NCBI RefSeq assembly: GCF_900184945.1
Contig: NZ_FXYF01000002.1
Span: 248,001-312,000, forward strand
Length of the DNA stretch: 64,000 nucleotides
Reading direction: 5' to 3'
Source: Antarctobacter aquimaris
GTDB lineage: Bacteria > Pseudomonadota > Alphaproteobacteria > Rhodobacterales > Rhodobacteraceae
In this document: one piece after another, positions 22,432 through 31,113 of the stretch
How positions within the stretch are numbered: position 1 is the first letter of the stretch
How the letters are laid out: each line of letters opens with the position of its first letter
Position numbers and translations under genes: made by a program
Notes under the pieces: generated by a model
What the model was told of the DNA's origin: nothing
What the model saw: only the letters and a program-made list of their open reading frames with translations
The model's database searches: none

Positions 22432-23640
22432 TCAGACCTTCCCCAGCGCCAGCACCGCGTTCAGCCCGCCAAAGGCGAAGGCATTCGACAACACCACGTC
22501 GACCTGCGCCTCGCGCGCCACGTTCGGCACCACGTCCAGCGCGCATTCCGGGTCCGGCTCCTCGTAGCCGATGGTCGGGGCGATGATGCCGTCCTTCAGC
22601 GCCATCAGGCAGGCCAGCAGTTCCACCGCGCCGGTGCCGCCGATCAGGTGGCCGTGCATCGACTTGGTCGAGGAAATCATCAGGTCATCCGCATGGGTGC
22701 CGAAGACATCCGCCACCGCCGCGCATTCCGTCTTGTCGTTGGCCGCGGTCCCGGTGCCATGCGCGTTGATGTAGCCGACGCGCGTCTTGGCGATGCGGCC
22801 ATCCTTCAGCGCGCCGGCAATCGCCCGCGCCGCGCCCTGCTTGGAGGGCATCACGATGTCGGCTGCGTCCGAGGTCATGGCAAAGCCCAGAACCTCGCCC
22901 AGGATCTCGGCGCCGCGCGCCCGCGCGTGCTCGTAGTCCTCGAAGACAAAAACGCCGGCGCCCTCGCCCTGCACCATGCCGTTGCGCGTGGCGCTGAACG
23001 GGCGGCAAGCGTCCTTGGACATGACACGCAGCCCTTCCCAGGCCTTCACCCCGCCAAAGCACAGCATGGATTCCGAGCCGCCGGTGATCACCGCGGTACA
23101 CATCCCCGTACGGATCATCTGAAAGGCCTGCCCCATGGCATGGTTCGAGCTGGCGCAGGCGGTCGCCACCGTGAAACACGGTCCCTTGACGTTGAACTCC
23201 ATGCTGACGTGGCTGGTGGCCGCGTTGTTCATCAGCTTGGGCACGACAAAAGGATGCACCCGGTTCTTGCCCTCTTCGTAGACCGCCCGGTAATTGTCGT
23301 CCTGGGTGATCAGCCCACCGCCCGAGGTGCCCAGCACCACGCCGGAGGTGTTGGCCAGCTCACCGGAGAAATCCAGCCCCGACTGCGCCATCGCCTGCCG
23401 CGCCGCGATCAGGGTGAACTGGGTGAAACGGTCGTACAGCACCAGCTGTTGACGGTTGAACACCGTCTCGGGGTCGAAATCCTTGACCTGCCCGCCGATG
23501 CGGATGGCCAGCCGTTCGACATCGCGGAACTGCAACTCGGAGATGCCGCAGCGCCCCTCGCGCATCGCCTCCAGCGTGCTGGGCACGTCCTGCCCCAGCG
23601 CGTTGATCGTTCCCGCGCCGGTGATGACGACTCGGTTCAC
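22432..23640 (-). CDS. Beta-ketoacyl-ACP synthase (KAS II / FabF type)
   Basis: 402 residues. Condensing-enzyme triad: Cys in TVATACASSNHAMGQ, His in YINAHGTGTAANDKTE and His in SSTKSMHGHLIGGTGAVE. The ATG overlaps the stop of the ACP gene by four bases, so the two are co-translated, and LpxD lies upstream on the same strand. That suggests a dedicated pathway making a special acyl chain for an envelope lipid rather than bulk fatty-acid synthesis; compare the acpXL-fabF cluster of rhizobia. The product is not known. Confidence 0.9.
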   Translation of the reverse strand: MNRVVITGAGTINALGQDVPSTLEAMREGRCGISELQFRDVERLAIRIGGQVKDFDPETVFNRQQLVLYDRFTQFTLIAARQAMAQSGLDFSGELANTSGVVLGTSGGGLITQDDNYRAVYEEGKNRVHPFVVPKLMNNAATSHVSMEFNVKGPCFTVATACASSNHAMGQAFQMIRTGMCTAVITGGSESMLCFGGVKAWEGLRVMSKDACRPFSATRNGMVQGEGAGVFVFEDYEHARARGAEILGEVLGFAMTSDAADIVMPSKQGAARAIAGALKDGRIAKTRVGYINAHGTGTAANDKTECAAVADVFGTHADDLMISSTKSMHGHLIGGTGAVELLACLMALKDGIIAPTIGYEEPDPECALDVVPNVAREAQVDVVLSNAFAFGGLNAVLALGKV

Positions 23641-23897
23641 GTCTTCTGCTCGGCCAGCAGCTTTTCGATCCCCTCGACGATCTTCGCCACCGAGGAGATG
23701 TCGAAGTCAGAGCCTTTGGGGTCATTGGCGTTGAAGGGGACGGAGATGTCGAACCGCTCCTCGATGGCAAAGATCGACTCCACCAGCCCCAGCGAGTCGA
23801 TCCCCAGTTCTTCGGGCGTGCTTTCCATCGTCACGTCCGAGACATCGAGCATCGCCTGTTCGGCGATGATCTCGAACACCTGTTGCCTGACGTCCAT
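23637..23897 (-). CDS. Specialised acyl carrier protein
   Basis: 86 residues, acidic. The 4'-phosphopantetheine Ser is in ELGIDSLGLVESIFAIEE, at about residue 35. The sequence is clearly not the housekeeping AcpP (no usual EELGADSLD) and has an inserted loop FNANDPKGSDFDISS before the last helix. The stop overlaps the KAS start. It presumably carries the growing chain made by that KAS. Confidence 0.88.
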   Translation of the reverse strand: MDVRQQVFEIIAEQAMLDVSDVTMESTPEELGIDSLGLVESIFAIEERFDISVPFNANDPKGSDFDISSVAKIVEGIEKLLAEQKT

Positions 23898-23932
23898 CGC
23901 TTGCGCCTCTTTCTTGCCGAATTGCCGGGTAT

Positions 23933-25024
23933 CTAGTCGTTTCCCCTGTCCTTTGAAACCGCTTTCTTGAGCTCTGTGACCTCACGGAACAGGCGAGGAA
24001 GACGCCGCAGCGCCTTGTAGGCCTCGACGTGAGTTTCCATCTTCATCGCCGGGTAACCCAGCATCACCCGGCCCGCCGGCACGTTGGCCAGGGCGATGGT
24101 TGCCCCGCCGAGGATCGCCCGGTCGCCGACACGGATGTTGTCCGACAGGCCCACCTTGCCGCCCAGCACCACGCCGTCGCCCACCACCGTCGACCCGGCG
24201 ACCCCAACCTGCGAACAGAGCAGGCAGTCGCGGCCGATCACCACGTTGTGGCCCAGCTGCACGAGGTTGTCGATCTTGGTGCCCGATCCGACCCGCGTGT
24301 CGCGGATCGTGCCCTTGTCGATGGTGCTGCCCGCGCCGACCTCGACATCGTCGCCGATGGTCACGCCGCCCAGGCTGGCGATCCGCGCCCAGGCCTGCGT
24401 CTCGGCCGTGCCTTCGCCGCCCAGCGAGGCGCGCGCCTTCTCGACGCCCGACACCTCGGGGGTGACAAAGGAAAACCCGTCACCGCCGATCACCACGCCC
24501 GGCTGCGCGATGAACCGGTCGCCGATCACCGCCCGCGCCATGATCCGCACGCCCGCGTGCAGCAGCGCCCCCGCGCCGACCCGGGTGTCCGCGCCCACGT
24601 AGCACTGCGGCCCGATGACTGATCCGGGGCCGATCTCGGCCCCCGCCTCGATCACGGTGAAGGGCCCGACCGACACGCCGTCACCCAGCCGCGCGCCGGG
24701 ATCGACCAGGGCCGCAGGGTGGATGCCCGACGGATAGCCCGGCCCCGGGTCCATCTTGCCGGTGAGGCCGGACATGGCATAGCGCGGCCGCGCCGGCAGC
24801 AGCGCCGCCGCCAGGCCCATCGCCCGCCAGTCCGCGCCCTGCCACAACAGCGCAGCGCGCGCCTGCCCCTCCGGCAACCGCGCGGCATACTCTGGCTTTG
24901 TCGCCATGGCGATCTGGTCGGGCCGCGCGTCCTGCGGCTCGGCCAGGCCGGTCACGGCCAGAGACAGATCACCCTCGGCCATCAGGCCGAGGGCGTTGGC
25001 GATGTCTTCGAGGGTGAACGTCAT
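23933..25024 (-). CDS. lpxD: UDP-3-O-acylglucosamine N-acyltransferase LpxD
   Basis: 363 residues from the ATG at 25022-25024. The N-terminal uridine-binding domain is followed by a left-handed beta-helix of hexapeptide repeats (for example GVSVGPFTVIEAGAEIGPGS) and the catalytic His in NLVQLGHNVVIGRD. It adds the second 3-hydroxyacyl chain in lipid A synthesis from acyl-ACP. It is not in the usual bamA-lpxD-fabZ-lpxA cluster; the neighbours are a dedicated ACP and KAS. It may be a second LpxD copy (inference). Confidence 0.88.
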   Translation of the reverse strand: MTFTLEDIANALGLMAEGDLSLAVTGLAEPQDARPDQIAMATKPEYAARLPEGQARAALLWQGADWRAMGLAAALLPARPRYAMSGLTGKMDPGPGYPSGIHPAALVDPGARLGDGVSVGPFTVIEAGAEIGPGSVIGPQCYVGADTRVGAGALLHAGVRIMARAVIGDRFIAQPGVVIGGDGFSFVTPEVSGVEKARASLGGEGTAETQAWARIASLGGVTIGDDVEVGAGSTIDKGTIRDTRVGSGTKIDNLVQLGHNVVIGRDCLLCSQVGVAGSTVVGDGVVLGGKVGLSDNIRVGDRAILGGATIALANVPAGRVMLGYPAMKMETHVEAYKALRRLPRLFREVTELKKAVSKDRGND

Positions 25025-25066
25025 GCAATCTCCGGGACGCGGCGGCATCAGGTGTCCCGGCGGTGT

Positions 25067-26695
25067 TTAGCTGCGCCCGGTGCGCAGGGCCACCCCTTCG
25101 TTCTCGAGCGCGCGCCACAGGATCGCGTCGCGGCCATAGACGTCGTCGCGGTAGTTCACCTGGCCTTTCGCCGTGGTATAGGCGGTGCGGTAGATCAGGT
25201 GCACCGGCACCGGCGTCTCGAGCATGACCTTGGTGTTCACGCCCGATTTCCAGGTGGTCTGGAAGAAGTCCACCGGGTTGTCCATCTGCCTCGACAGCAG
25301 CGCATAGGCAAACTCGTGCGGATCATCGAGACGGATGCAGCCATGACTGAAGGTCCGCACCTCGCGCGAGAACAGGTTCTGCGAGGGCGTGTCGTGCAGG
25401 TAGATGTTGTACTGGTTCGGGAACATGAACTTGACCGATCCCAGCGCATTGCCCGGCCCCGGCGGCTGCCGCATGGTGAACGGGAAGTTGCCCGAGGCGG
25501 CGTAGGAAAAAGCCGTGTCGCGGCTGACCACGCGGCCGCGATAGTCGACGATCTCGAGGTGCCCGGCGGCATAGGGGTTCGACCGCAGCGCCGGCAGGTA
25601 TTCCCCGTTGATGATCGACTGCGGCACGTACCAGTAGGGGTTGATCACCATGTGTTCCATGATGTCCGAGAACTCGGGCGTCTGGCGGTCGCGGTCCTGC
25701 GCGCCGATCACCGATTTGGTTTCAAAGGTGACCTTTTCATTGTCCATGATGCGGGCATGGAAATCGACCAGGTTGACCAGGATGTGCCGCTCGCCGCGTC
25801 CGCCGGGCAGGTTCAGCCAACGCTCGCGTTCCATCGCCACCATGATCGACTTCAGCCGCTCTTCCGGCGAGACATTGATCGCCCGGATGGTCGAGGTGCC
25901 GGCAACGCCGTCGGCGGGCAGCGCGTGATCCTCCTGGAATTCGCGCACCGCGGCCTCCAGCTCGGCATCGTAGGCCGAGGACAGCGACGGCGTCATGTAT
26001 TCCATCGCAACGAGCCGGTTGCGCAGGGCGACGACGGCGGGGCTGCTCTGGCCCGGATCGAGCCGGCCGCTCTGGACCATGGGGCCCCATCCGCCCTGCC
26101 GGATCCGGTGTTCCAGCCGCAGCTTGGCCCGCATCAGGCGCGAATACTCCGGGCTGCTCGGCACCAGGCTGAGGAACACCGCCCTGGGGTCCTCGTCGAC
26201 CAGGCGGGTCAGCAGGACCTGCGGGTCGGGGCGCGGCAGGTCGCGCTTGATCAGGTCGACCACCTCGCCCGGTTCCAGCACGCCGGAACTCAGGTCGTTG
26301 GCAAAGCGCAGGAAGGTGCGGGTCAGCTCGATCTCCAGCAGCCCGCGCGACCGCCCGTCGCCCGCCGTCTGGGCCATCCGGCGCAACAGGTCGCCGGCGC
26401 GGTAGCGGTTCGGCGGCAGGCCGTGGTCGTCGGCCATGTCGAAGGCCTCGATCAGGGCAAGGCGCCGCGCGCGGGCATCCTCGCCCTCACCGGTCCAGAT
26501 CGGGGCGAAATCCCGCGCCCGGTAGAAGGCGGCCATGCCCTCGTTGTCGGCGATGTTCTCGGCGACCGCCTGCTTGAATGTCGTGACCTTCAGGTTCAGC
26601 CCGTCCTCTGCGGCAGCGGCGGGAAATGCCGCCAGCCAGACCGCGCCCGCCGTGGCCAGTGCCGTCACCACCCTCCGGACCTGCTTTCCATGCAT
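25067..26695 (-). CDS. L,D-transpeptidase (YcbB/LdtD-like) with PG-binding domain
   Basis: 542 residues from the ATG at 26693-26695 (AAGGA seven bases upstream); an ATG five codons earlier is the alternative. A signal peptide (VVTALATAGAVWLAAFPAAAAED) points to the periplasm. A central peptidoglycan-binding helix bundle contains LRNRLVAMEYM and VREFQEDHALPADG. The YkuD catalytic domain ends in FSHGCIRLDDPHEFAYALL with the nucleophilic Cys. It forms 3-3 crosslinks in peptidoglycan. Divergent from the DUF882 (YcbK-like) gene, the same partners that neighbour each other in E. coli. Confidence 0.9.
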   Translation of the reverse strand: MHGKQVRRVVTALATAGAVWLAAFPAAAAEDGLNLKVTTFKQAVAENIADNEGMAAFYRARDFAPIWTGEGEDARARRLALIEAFDMADDHGLPPNRYRAGDLLRRMAQTAGDGRSRGLLEIELTRTFLRFANDLSSGVLEPGEVVDLIKRDLPRPDPQVLLTRLVDEDPRAVFLSLVPSSPEYSRLMRAKLRLEHRIRQGGWGPMVQSGRLDPGQSSPAVVALRNRLVAMEYMTPSLSSAYDAELEAAVREFQEDHALPADGVAGTSTIRAINVSPEERLKSIMVAMERERWLNLPGGRGERHILVNLVDFHARIMDNEKVTFETKSVIGAQDRDRQTPEFSDIMEHMVINPYWYVPQSIINGEYLPALRSNPYAAGHLEIVDYRGRVVSRDTAFSYAASGNFPFTMRQPPGPGNALGSVKFMFPNQYNIYLHDTPSQNLFSREVRTFSHGCIRLDDPHEFAYALLSRQMDNPVDFFQTTWKSGVNTKVMLETPVPVHLIYRTAYTTAKGQVNYRDDVYGRDAILWRALENEGVALRTGRS

Positions 26696-27011
26696 ACCAA
26701 AATCCTTCATCTGAACCGTTTTCCCGTATACCACCCTGGCGAACCCGCCGTCGCGCTGTCCACTCACAAGTATGACAGGAAGAGGCCCGGGGCAAAAGGA
26801 TATCCGCGATGCGCATTCTCGCCACAGTCCCGGCTGCATGCGCAGGAATTCGCCAATTCCCCCTTGATCATTAGAAATCATCATAAATCGCTCTTTTTGG
26901 CCAAGTCGATTCGTGTAATACAACGGGAGACATCTGGGGATAGATGGCAGAGCGGGTGCACAACGATGCGCCCACAGGTAACTCACGGCGACTACGGGAC
27001 AGGCGCTTATC
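26696..27011. other. Divergent promoter region, no gene seen
   Basis: 316 bp between the L,D-transpeptidase and DUF882 genes. It contains an AT-rich patch (about 26865-26930) and a GATTC (GANTC, CcrM-type) site near 26909, and probably holds both promoters. I saw no convincing ORF or RNA. Confidence 0.4.
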
Positions 27012-27581
27012 ATGGCAGAGACGACTTCAGGCGGCTTCACGCGCCGCGCACTTCTTGGCGCGTTTGCAGCATCGGCAATCACTGCAGCTCCGACCTACTC
27101 GCAGGCAGCAGGCTTTCTCCGCGGCGCAGGCGACGTTCGCCGCATCCGCATGTACGCGGGCCGCACGGGTGAACGCATCGACATGATCTACTGGATCGAA
27201 GGCGATTACCTCGCCGACGCGATCAAGGAGATCAATTTTTTCATGCGCGACTGGCGGTCGAACGAGGTCAAATCCATCGACACGCGGACCATCGACATCA
27301 TGGCCGCGGCGCACAACCTGCTGGACGTGTCCGAGCCTTACATGCTGATCTCGGGCTATCGCAGCCCATCGACCAATGCGATGCTGCGCGCCCGGTCTTC
27401 GGGCGTCGCCAAGAATTCGCGCCACCTTCTGGGGCAGGCAGCGGATCTTCAGCTGTCGTCGCGTTCGGTTCACCAGATGTACAAGGCCGCCGCAGCGTGC
27501 AACGCCGGCGGTGTCGGCAGGTACTCCAAATCCAACTTTGTCCACATGGACTGCGGCCCCGTCCGTACCTGGGGCAGCTGA
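27012..27581 (+). CDS. DUF882 (YcbK-like) Zn peptidase-fold protein, Tat substrate
   Basis: 189 residues. The start carries a twin-arginine signal (GGFTRRALLGAFAASAIT). The domain is the M15A/DUF882 fold with metal ligands in ISGYRSPSTN, SRHLLGQAADLQL and FVHMDCGPVRTW. E. coli YcbK (MepK) is a murein endopeptidase that cuts 3-3 crosslinks, the bonds made by the divergent L,D-transpeptidase; a paired make-and-cut role is therefore plausible. Followed by a terminator. Confidence 0.87.
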   Translation: MAETTSGGFTRRALLGAFAASAITAAPTYSQAAGFLRGAGDVRRIRMYAGRTGERIDMIYWIEGDYLADAIKEINFFMRDWRSNEVKSIDTRTIDIMAAAHNLLDVSEPYMLISGYRSPSTNAMLRARSSGVAKNSRHLLGQAADLQLSSRSVHQMYKAAAACNAGGVGRYSKSNFVHMDCGPVRTWGS

Positions 27582-27615
27582 TCAATCCCCCTCTTCCTGC
27601 ATCATGTCCCACACA

Positions 27616-27638
27616 GCGTCCCTTTCGGGGCGCTTTTT
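27616..27638 (+). terminator. Terminator after the DUF882 gene
   Basis: GCGTCCC-TTTC-GGGGCGC (27616-27633, one G-U pair) followed by TTTTT, 35 bases after the stop codon. Confidence 0.8.
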
Positions 27639-27782
27639 CATTTGTGCAACAAAGCGCCGACTCGGGACAGTCAGGTTTTCCATACGTTTTGAACCAAACC
27701 GCTGCGGCCGGCTCAACCAGACAACTCAAAGCGGCGGAAATGGTTCCGCCACCTGCCCCAAGGTCATTCTGATGAGGAAAAG

Positions 27783-27859
27783 TGGCGCGGTTGACGGGGC
27801 TCGAACCCGCGACCCCCGGCGTGACAGGCCGGTACTCTAACCAACTGAGCTACAACCGC
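27783..27859 (-). tRNA. tRNA-Asp (GTC), copy 1
   Basis: 77 nt on the minus strand with encoded CCA. Acceptor GCGGTTG pairs with CAACCGC, D-arm GTAGCTCAGTTGGTTAGAG, anticodon GTC in CCTGTCACG, and the T-loop GGTTCGAGCC. Identical to the second copy 36 bases away. tRNA-Asp is the substrate of GluQ, encoded at 12.1 kb. Confidence 0.96.
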
Positions 27860-27895
27860 GCTATCGCGTCTGGCCGCTGGACCTCGGGGCAGTGA

Positions 27896-27972
27896 TGGCG
27901 CGGTTGACGGGGCTCGAACCCGCGACCCCCGGCGTGACAGGCCGGTACTCTAACCAACTGAGCTACAACCGC
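27896..27972 (-). tRNA. tRNA-Asp (GTC), copy 2
   Basis: 77 nt, identical to the first copy, again with an encoded CCA. The 36-base spacer makes a dicistronic precursor likely; this copy is the upstream one of the leftward transcript. Confidence 0.96.
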
Positions 27973-28119
27973 ATCGCTGCCGCCGAGACCGCTTGGCCTT
28001 GGCGTGAGTGGCCTTCTATGCGCAGCCCCCAGCCCCGTCAAGCGCTTTTCCTGCCTCGAAACCGCGCAATTTTCACACGTGCGCAAAGGTCCGCCGTGGC
28101 GCATTAGTCACGCATTGAC

Positions 28120-28136
28120 TTCGGAAAATTTCCGAA
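28120..28136. promoter_or_regulatory. Palindrome upstream of the deacetylase gene
   Basis: Eight-base arms TTCGGAAA / TTTCCGAA around one base, about 80 bp before the deacetylase ATG, in an otherwise unassigned 245-bp gap. It could be an operator; two GANTC sites adjoin it. Confidence 0.4.
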
Positions 28137-28217
28137 TCCGGGAATCGCCTTGCAAAACAGGCCTCGACCCGGCTTGACTTGACGGGTCTGCTTATCCCCT
28201 CCTGCCAAGGTCTTGCC

Positions 28218-28982
28218 ATGTCAGTTCTTTCGCGTCGGGCGTTCCTGTCCGTCGGCACAGCCGCAATCGCCCTGTCGCGACCCGCCGAACTGATGGCCGC
28301 ACCCGACATTGCCTTGCCTGACGACGCCCTCACGCCGGATCCGGTGACCGTCACGGCGGTCAGAACCTCGACCCCGGTTGTCGGCCTGACCTTCGACGAC
28401 GGGCCGCACCCGACGCTGACCCCGATCCTGCTTGATCTGCTCCGGGCGCGCGGCCAGCGCGCCACGTTCTACCTGATCGGAAACAGGGTGGTAACCTGGC
28501 CGGATATTGTCAAGCGGATCGCCGACGAAGGTCACGAGATCGGCAACCACACGTGGTCGCACCCGAACCTGGCAGGTTATTCCGATTCTTACGTGCTGAA
28601 CCAGATCGACCGCACCTCGGACGCGATCTACAGGATCACCGGCCGCCTGCCCGTCACCTTTCGTCCGCCCTACGGCGCCTTCACCCAGCGGCAGCGCGTC
28701 ATGCTGCACAACGCCCGCGGGTTGCCGACGGTCCTGTGGTCGGTCGATCCGCAGGACTGGCGCCGTCCCGGGGCCAGCGTCGTCGCCAGCCGCATCCTGT
28801 CGCATTCGCGCCCCGGCTCGATCATCCTGACCCACGACATCCAGAGCGGCACCGTCCGCGCCATGCCCAGCACGCTCGACGGCCTGGCCGCGCGCGGCTA
28901 CTGGTGTGGCACGATGAGCCAGATGATGGGCTGGCCGCTCTGGCAGAACCGCGACTTCGAACAACTGGTCGCCGGCGGCTGA
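28218..28982 (+). CDS. Polysaccharide deacetylase (NodB domain), exported
   Basis: 254 residues from the ATG at 28218 (AAGG upstream). A Tat-like signal (LSRRAFLSVGTAAIALS) is followed by the NodB domain: catalytic Asp motif VVGLTFDDGPHPTLTP, zinc motif IGNHTWSHPNLAGYS, TFRPPYGAFTQ, and a final SIILTHDIQSGT. Members remove acetyl groups from peptidoglycan, chitin-like or exopolysaccharide amino sugars; the substrate here is unknown. Monocistronic. Confidence 0.9.
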   Translation: MSVLSRRAFLSVGTAAIALSRPAELMAAPDIALPDDALTPDPVTVTAVRTSTPVVGLTFDDGPHPTLTPILLDLLRARGQRATFYLIGNRVVTWPDIVKRIADEGHEIGNHTWSHPNLAGYSDSYVLNQIDRTSDAIYRITGRLPVTFRPPYGAFTQRQRVMLHNARGLPTVLWSVDPQDWRRPGASVVASRILSHSRPGSIILTHDIQSGTVRAMPSTLDGLAARGYWCGTMSQMMGWPLWQNRDFEQLVAGG

Positions 28983-29050
28983 CCGCAGGCGCCGCGCGCC
29001 CGGACTGACAGGCCACCGCGGCGCCCCGTCCGGACCGGGGCAAAGTCCGT

Positions 29051-29989
29051 TCAACGGTCCGGCAGCGGGATGAACTCTGCATCATCGCCGGGCGGCAGCT
29101 GGAAACGGCCGTGTTCCCAATCGCCCCGCCGCCAGGCTTCCTTGGCCTCTTCGATGCGTTCGCGCGACGAGGCGACGAAATTCCACCAGATGTAGCGGCT
29201 GCCTTCCAGTGTCTCACCCCCCAGCAGCATCAGCCGCGCGCCCTGCGGCCCGGCCTTGACCGAGACCCGGTCGCCGGGGCGAAAGACCATCATCCGCCCC
29301 GACTCGAAGCGCTGTCCCGCCACCTCCACATCGCCCTCGACGACGTAGACGCCGCGGTCCTCATGCGTGTCCGGCAACGGGATCGCGGCCCCGGCCTGCA
29401 ACACCGCGTCGGCATAGAACATCTCCGACGCCGTCTCGACCGGCGCCCGTTCACCCCAGGCCGTCCCAAGGATCAGCCGCACCGTCTTGCCTTCGCCGTC
29501 CAGTTCCGGAAGCGCCTCACGCGGGGCGTGTTGAAAGGCTGCCGCGCTGTCCTCGCGGACCTTGGGCAGCGCCACCCAGGTCTGGATGCCGAAGAAGGGC
29601 ATGGGATCGGTCTGGGTGGCATCGTCGGTGCGCTCGGAATGGGTGATCCCCCGGCCTGCCACCATCCAGTTGACGGCGCCGGGTTCGATCCACTTGTCGG
29701 TGCCCAGGCTGTCGCGGTGGTGCATCCGCCCGCGATAGAGATAGCTGATCGTCGCCAGCCCGATGTGCGGATGCGGCCGCACGTCCAGCCCGCGTGTCGG
29801 CAACAGCTCGGCCGGACCCATCTGGTCGAAGAAGATGAACGGCCCGACCATCTGCCGCCGCGGCGCCGGCAAGGCGCGGCGCACTTCGAACCCGCCCAGG
29901 TCGCGGGCGCGCGGGACGATGACAGTCTCGATGCTGTCCACGTCGTCTCCTGTGGGGCAATGTGGCTCTAGGGCGGGATTCCAGCTCAT
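29051..29989 (-). CDS. Pirin family protein
   Basis: 312 residues from the ATG at 29987-29989 (GGAGAA upstream). Double cupin: the N-terminal cupin has the metal-site motif LDVRPHPHIGLATISYLY and the His/Glu residues in MHHRDSLGTDKW and GRGITHSERT; the C-terminal cupin contains VYVVEGDVEVAGQRF. Some bacterial pirins are quercetin 2,3-dioxygenases, but the physiological role is usually unknown. Convergent with the deacetylase gene. Confidence 0.9.
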   Translation of the reverse strand: MSWNPALEPHCPTGDDVDSIETVIVPRARDLGGFEVRRALPAPRRQMVGPFIFFDQMGPAELLPTRGLDVRPHPHIGLATISYLYRGRMHHRDSLGTDKWIEPGAVNWMVAGRGITHSERTDDATQTDPMPFFGIQTWVALPKVREDSAAAFQHAPREALPELDGEGKTVRLILGTAWGERAPVETASEMFYADAVLQAGAAIPLPDTHEDRGVYVVEGDVEVAGQRFESGRMMVFRPGDRVSVKAGPQGARLMLLGGETLEGSRYIWWNFVASSRERIEEAKEAWRRGDWEHGRFQLPPGDDAEFIPLPDR

Positions 29990-30218
29990 GTCAGGTTCTC
30001 CGATTGGCTCTGCCGAAAGCATAGCCTAAAGGTATTCGCACACAATCGCACGTGGCGGACATATTCTGTTTCTTTTTGAACAGGCGGCGAAACGGCGATG
30101 CCTTCAAAAAAGTTGGCATGTCACCTATTCCGGTGTGAAACCGGGCTGCGGCCTGCTACCTGAATGTATAGTTTTCCGCCAAGCCGGGTTTCCTCAACGA
30201 AGGTCGAACAGAACCGCC

Positions 30219-31046
30219 GTGACCGCACCCTCACCACCGACCCTGACGTTCTTTGACATCCTTGGTGGCCGCTTCACGCTGGCGCCGGAGGAGTTCGTGG
30301 GCCTGCTGCGGTCGAAAACGACGCAGACTTACCTCGTTGCGGTCTACGTCCTGCTGTTGGCGACGGATTCGCCGGCGATCCTGGGCAGGATCCACATCCT
30401 GTTGGTTCTGGCGGTCTGGTGCGTGGTGATGGGAACCTTCCTGGCAGCGGTCTGGCTGACCGTTTCGGCCATGGCCCGGCTCCAGCGCCTGACGGGCGCC
30501 CGGATCTGGCCGGGGCCGTTGATCGTGCTGTCCGCGCTGACGCCTGCGATCATCGCCGGAGAAGGCCTGTTCTACCTCGCCGCGCAGGAACCGCTGGGGC
30601 TCCGGATCGTGCCGGACGTGCTGTTCTTCTGGTTGATCGCCGAAATGTTCGGCCTGATCTACTTTCGCTACGTGCGCGCCCATGTCGACCTCCGTGGCGC
30701 GGTCGCCGAAGCGATCCCGCTGCCGGCCGAGCGCAGCATCGTCATCGGCGCCGAACCTGTGCCGCTGTCCCGCCTGCGCCACATCGAGGCGCGCGAGCAT
30801 CACATGCACGTCACTCTGGACGGCCAGACCCTGACCTTTCGCGCCCGTCTGGGCGACATCGTCGCGCAGACCGGCCCGCAGGACGGGTTTCAGCCGCACC
30901 GATCGTGGTGGGTGGCATCGCGGTCCGCGCGCGCCCTGCTCCACGACGGCAACCGGCACGTGCTGGAGCTCGAGGACGGCACCCGCGTTCCCGTGGCCCG
31001 CTCAAGGCTGGACGACGTGCGCCGCCACCTGGGCGCCGGGGCCTGA
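30219..31046 (+). CDS. Membrane-anchored LytTR-type transcription regulator
   Basis: 275 residues from a GTG at 30219; the open frame extends 28 codons upstream without a likely start. The N-terminal half has about four membrane helices (for example [19 protein letters not shown] and [18 protein letters not shown]). The C-terminal half is a LytTR DNA-binding domain: [35 protein letters not shown] and [15 protein letters not shown]. This class senses something at the membrane and binds DNA directly. Divergent from pirin; target unknown. Confidence 0.82.
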   Translation: MTAPSPPTLTFFDILGGRFTLAPEEFVGLLRSKTTQTYLVAVYVLLLATDSPAILGRIHILLVLAVWCVVMGTFLAAVWLTVSAMARLQRLTGARIWPGPLIVLSALTPAIIAGEGLFYLAAQEPLGLRIVPDVLFFWLIAEMFGLIYFRYVRAHVDLRGAVAEAIPLPAERSIVIGAEPVPLSRLRHIEAREHHMHVTLDGQTLTFRARLGDIVAQTGPQDGFQPHRSWWVASRSARALLHDGNRHVLELEDGTRVPVARSRLDDVRRHLGAGA

Positions 31047-31113
31047 CGTCACCGCCCCCTTGTTGCCGTCCGGGGAGGTTGTTAGGGGTGGCCCCGCGTC
31101 AGAGGAAGGCCCC

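Noticed and set aside
24719-27172. 817-codon plus-strand frame opposite lpxD and the L,D-transpeptidase
   Set aside because: Antisense shadow caused by high GC; the minus strand has LpxD and YkuD motifs.
27783-27972. Direct 77-bp repeat mistaken for a mobile or CRISPR-like repeat
   Set aside because: The two units are identical tRNA-Asp genes with full cloverleaf features.
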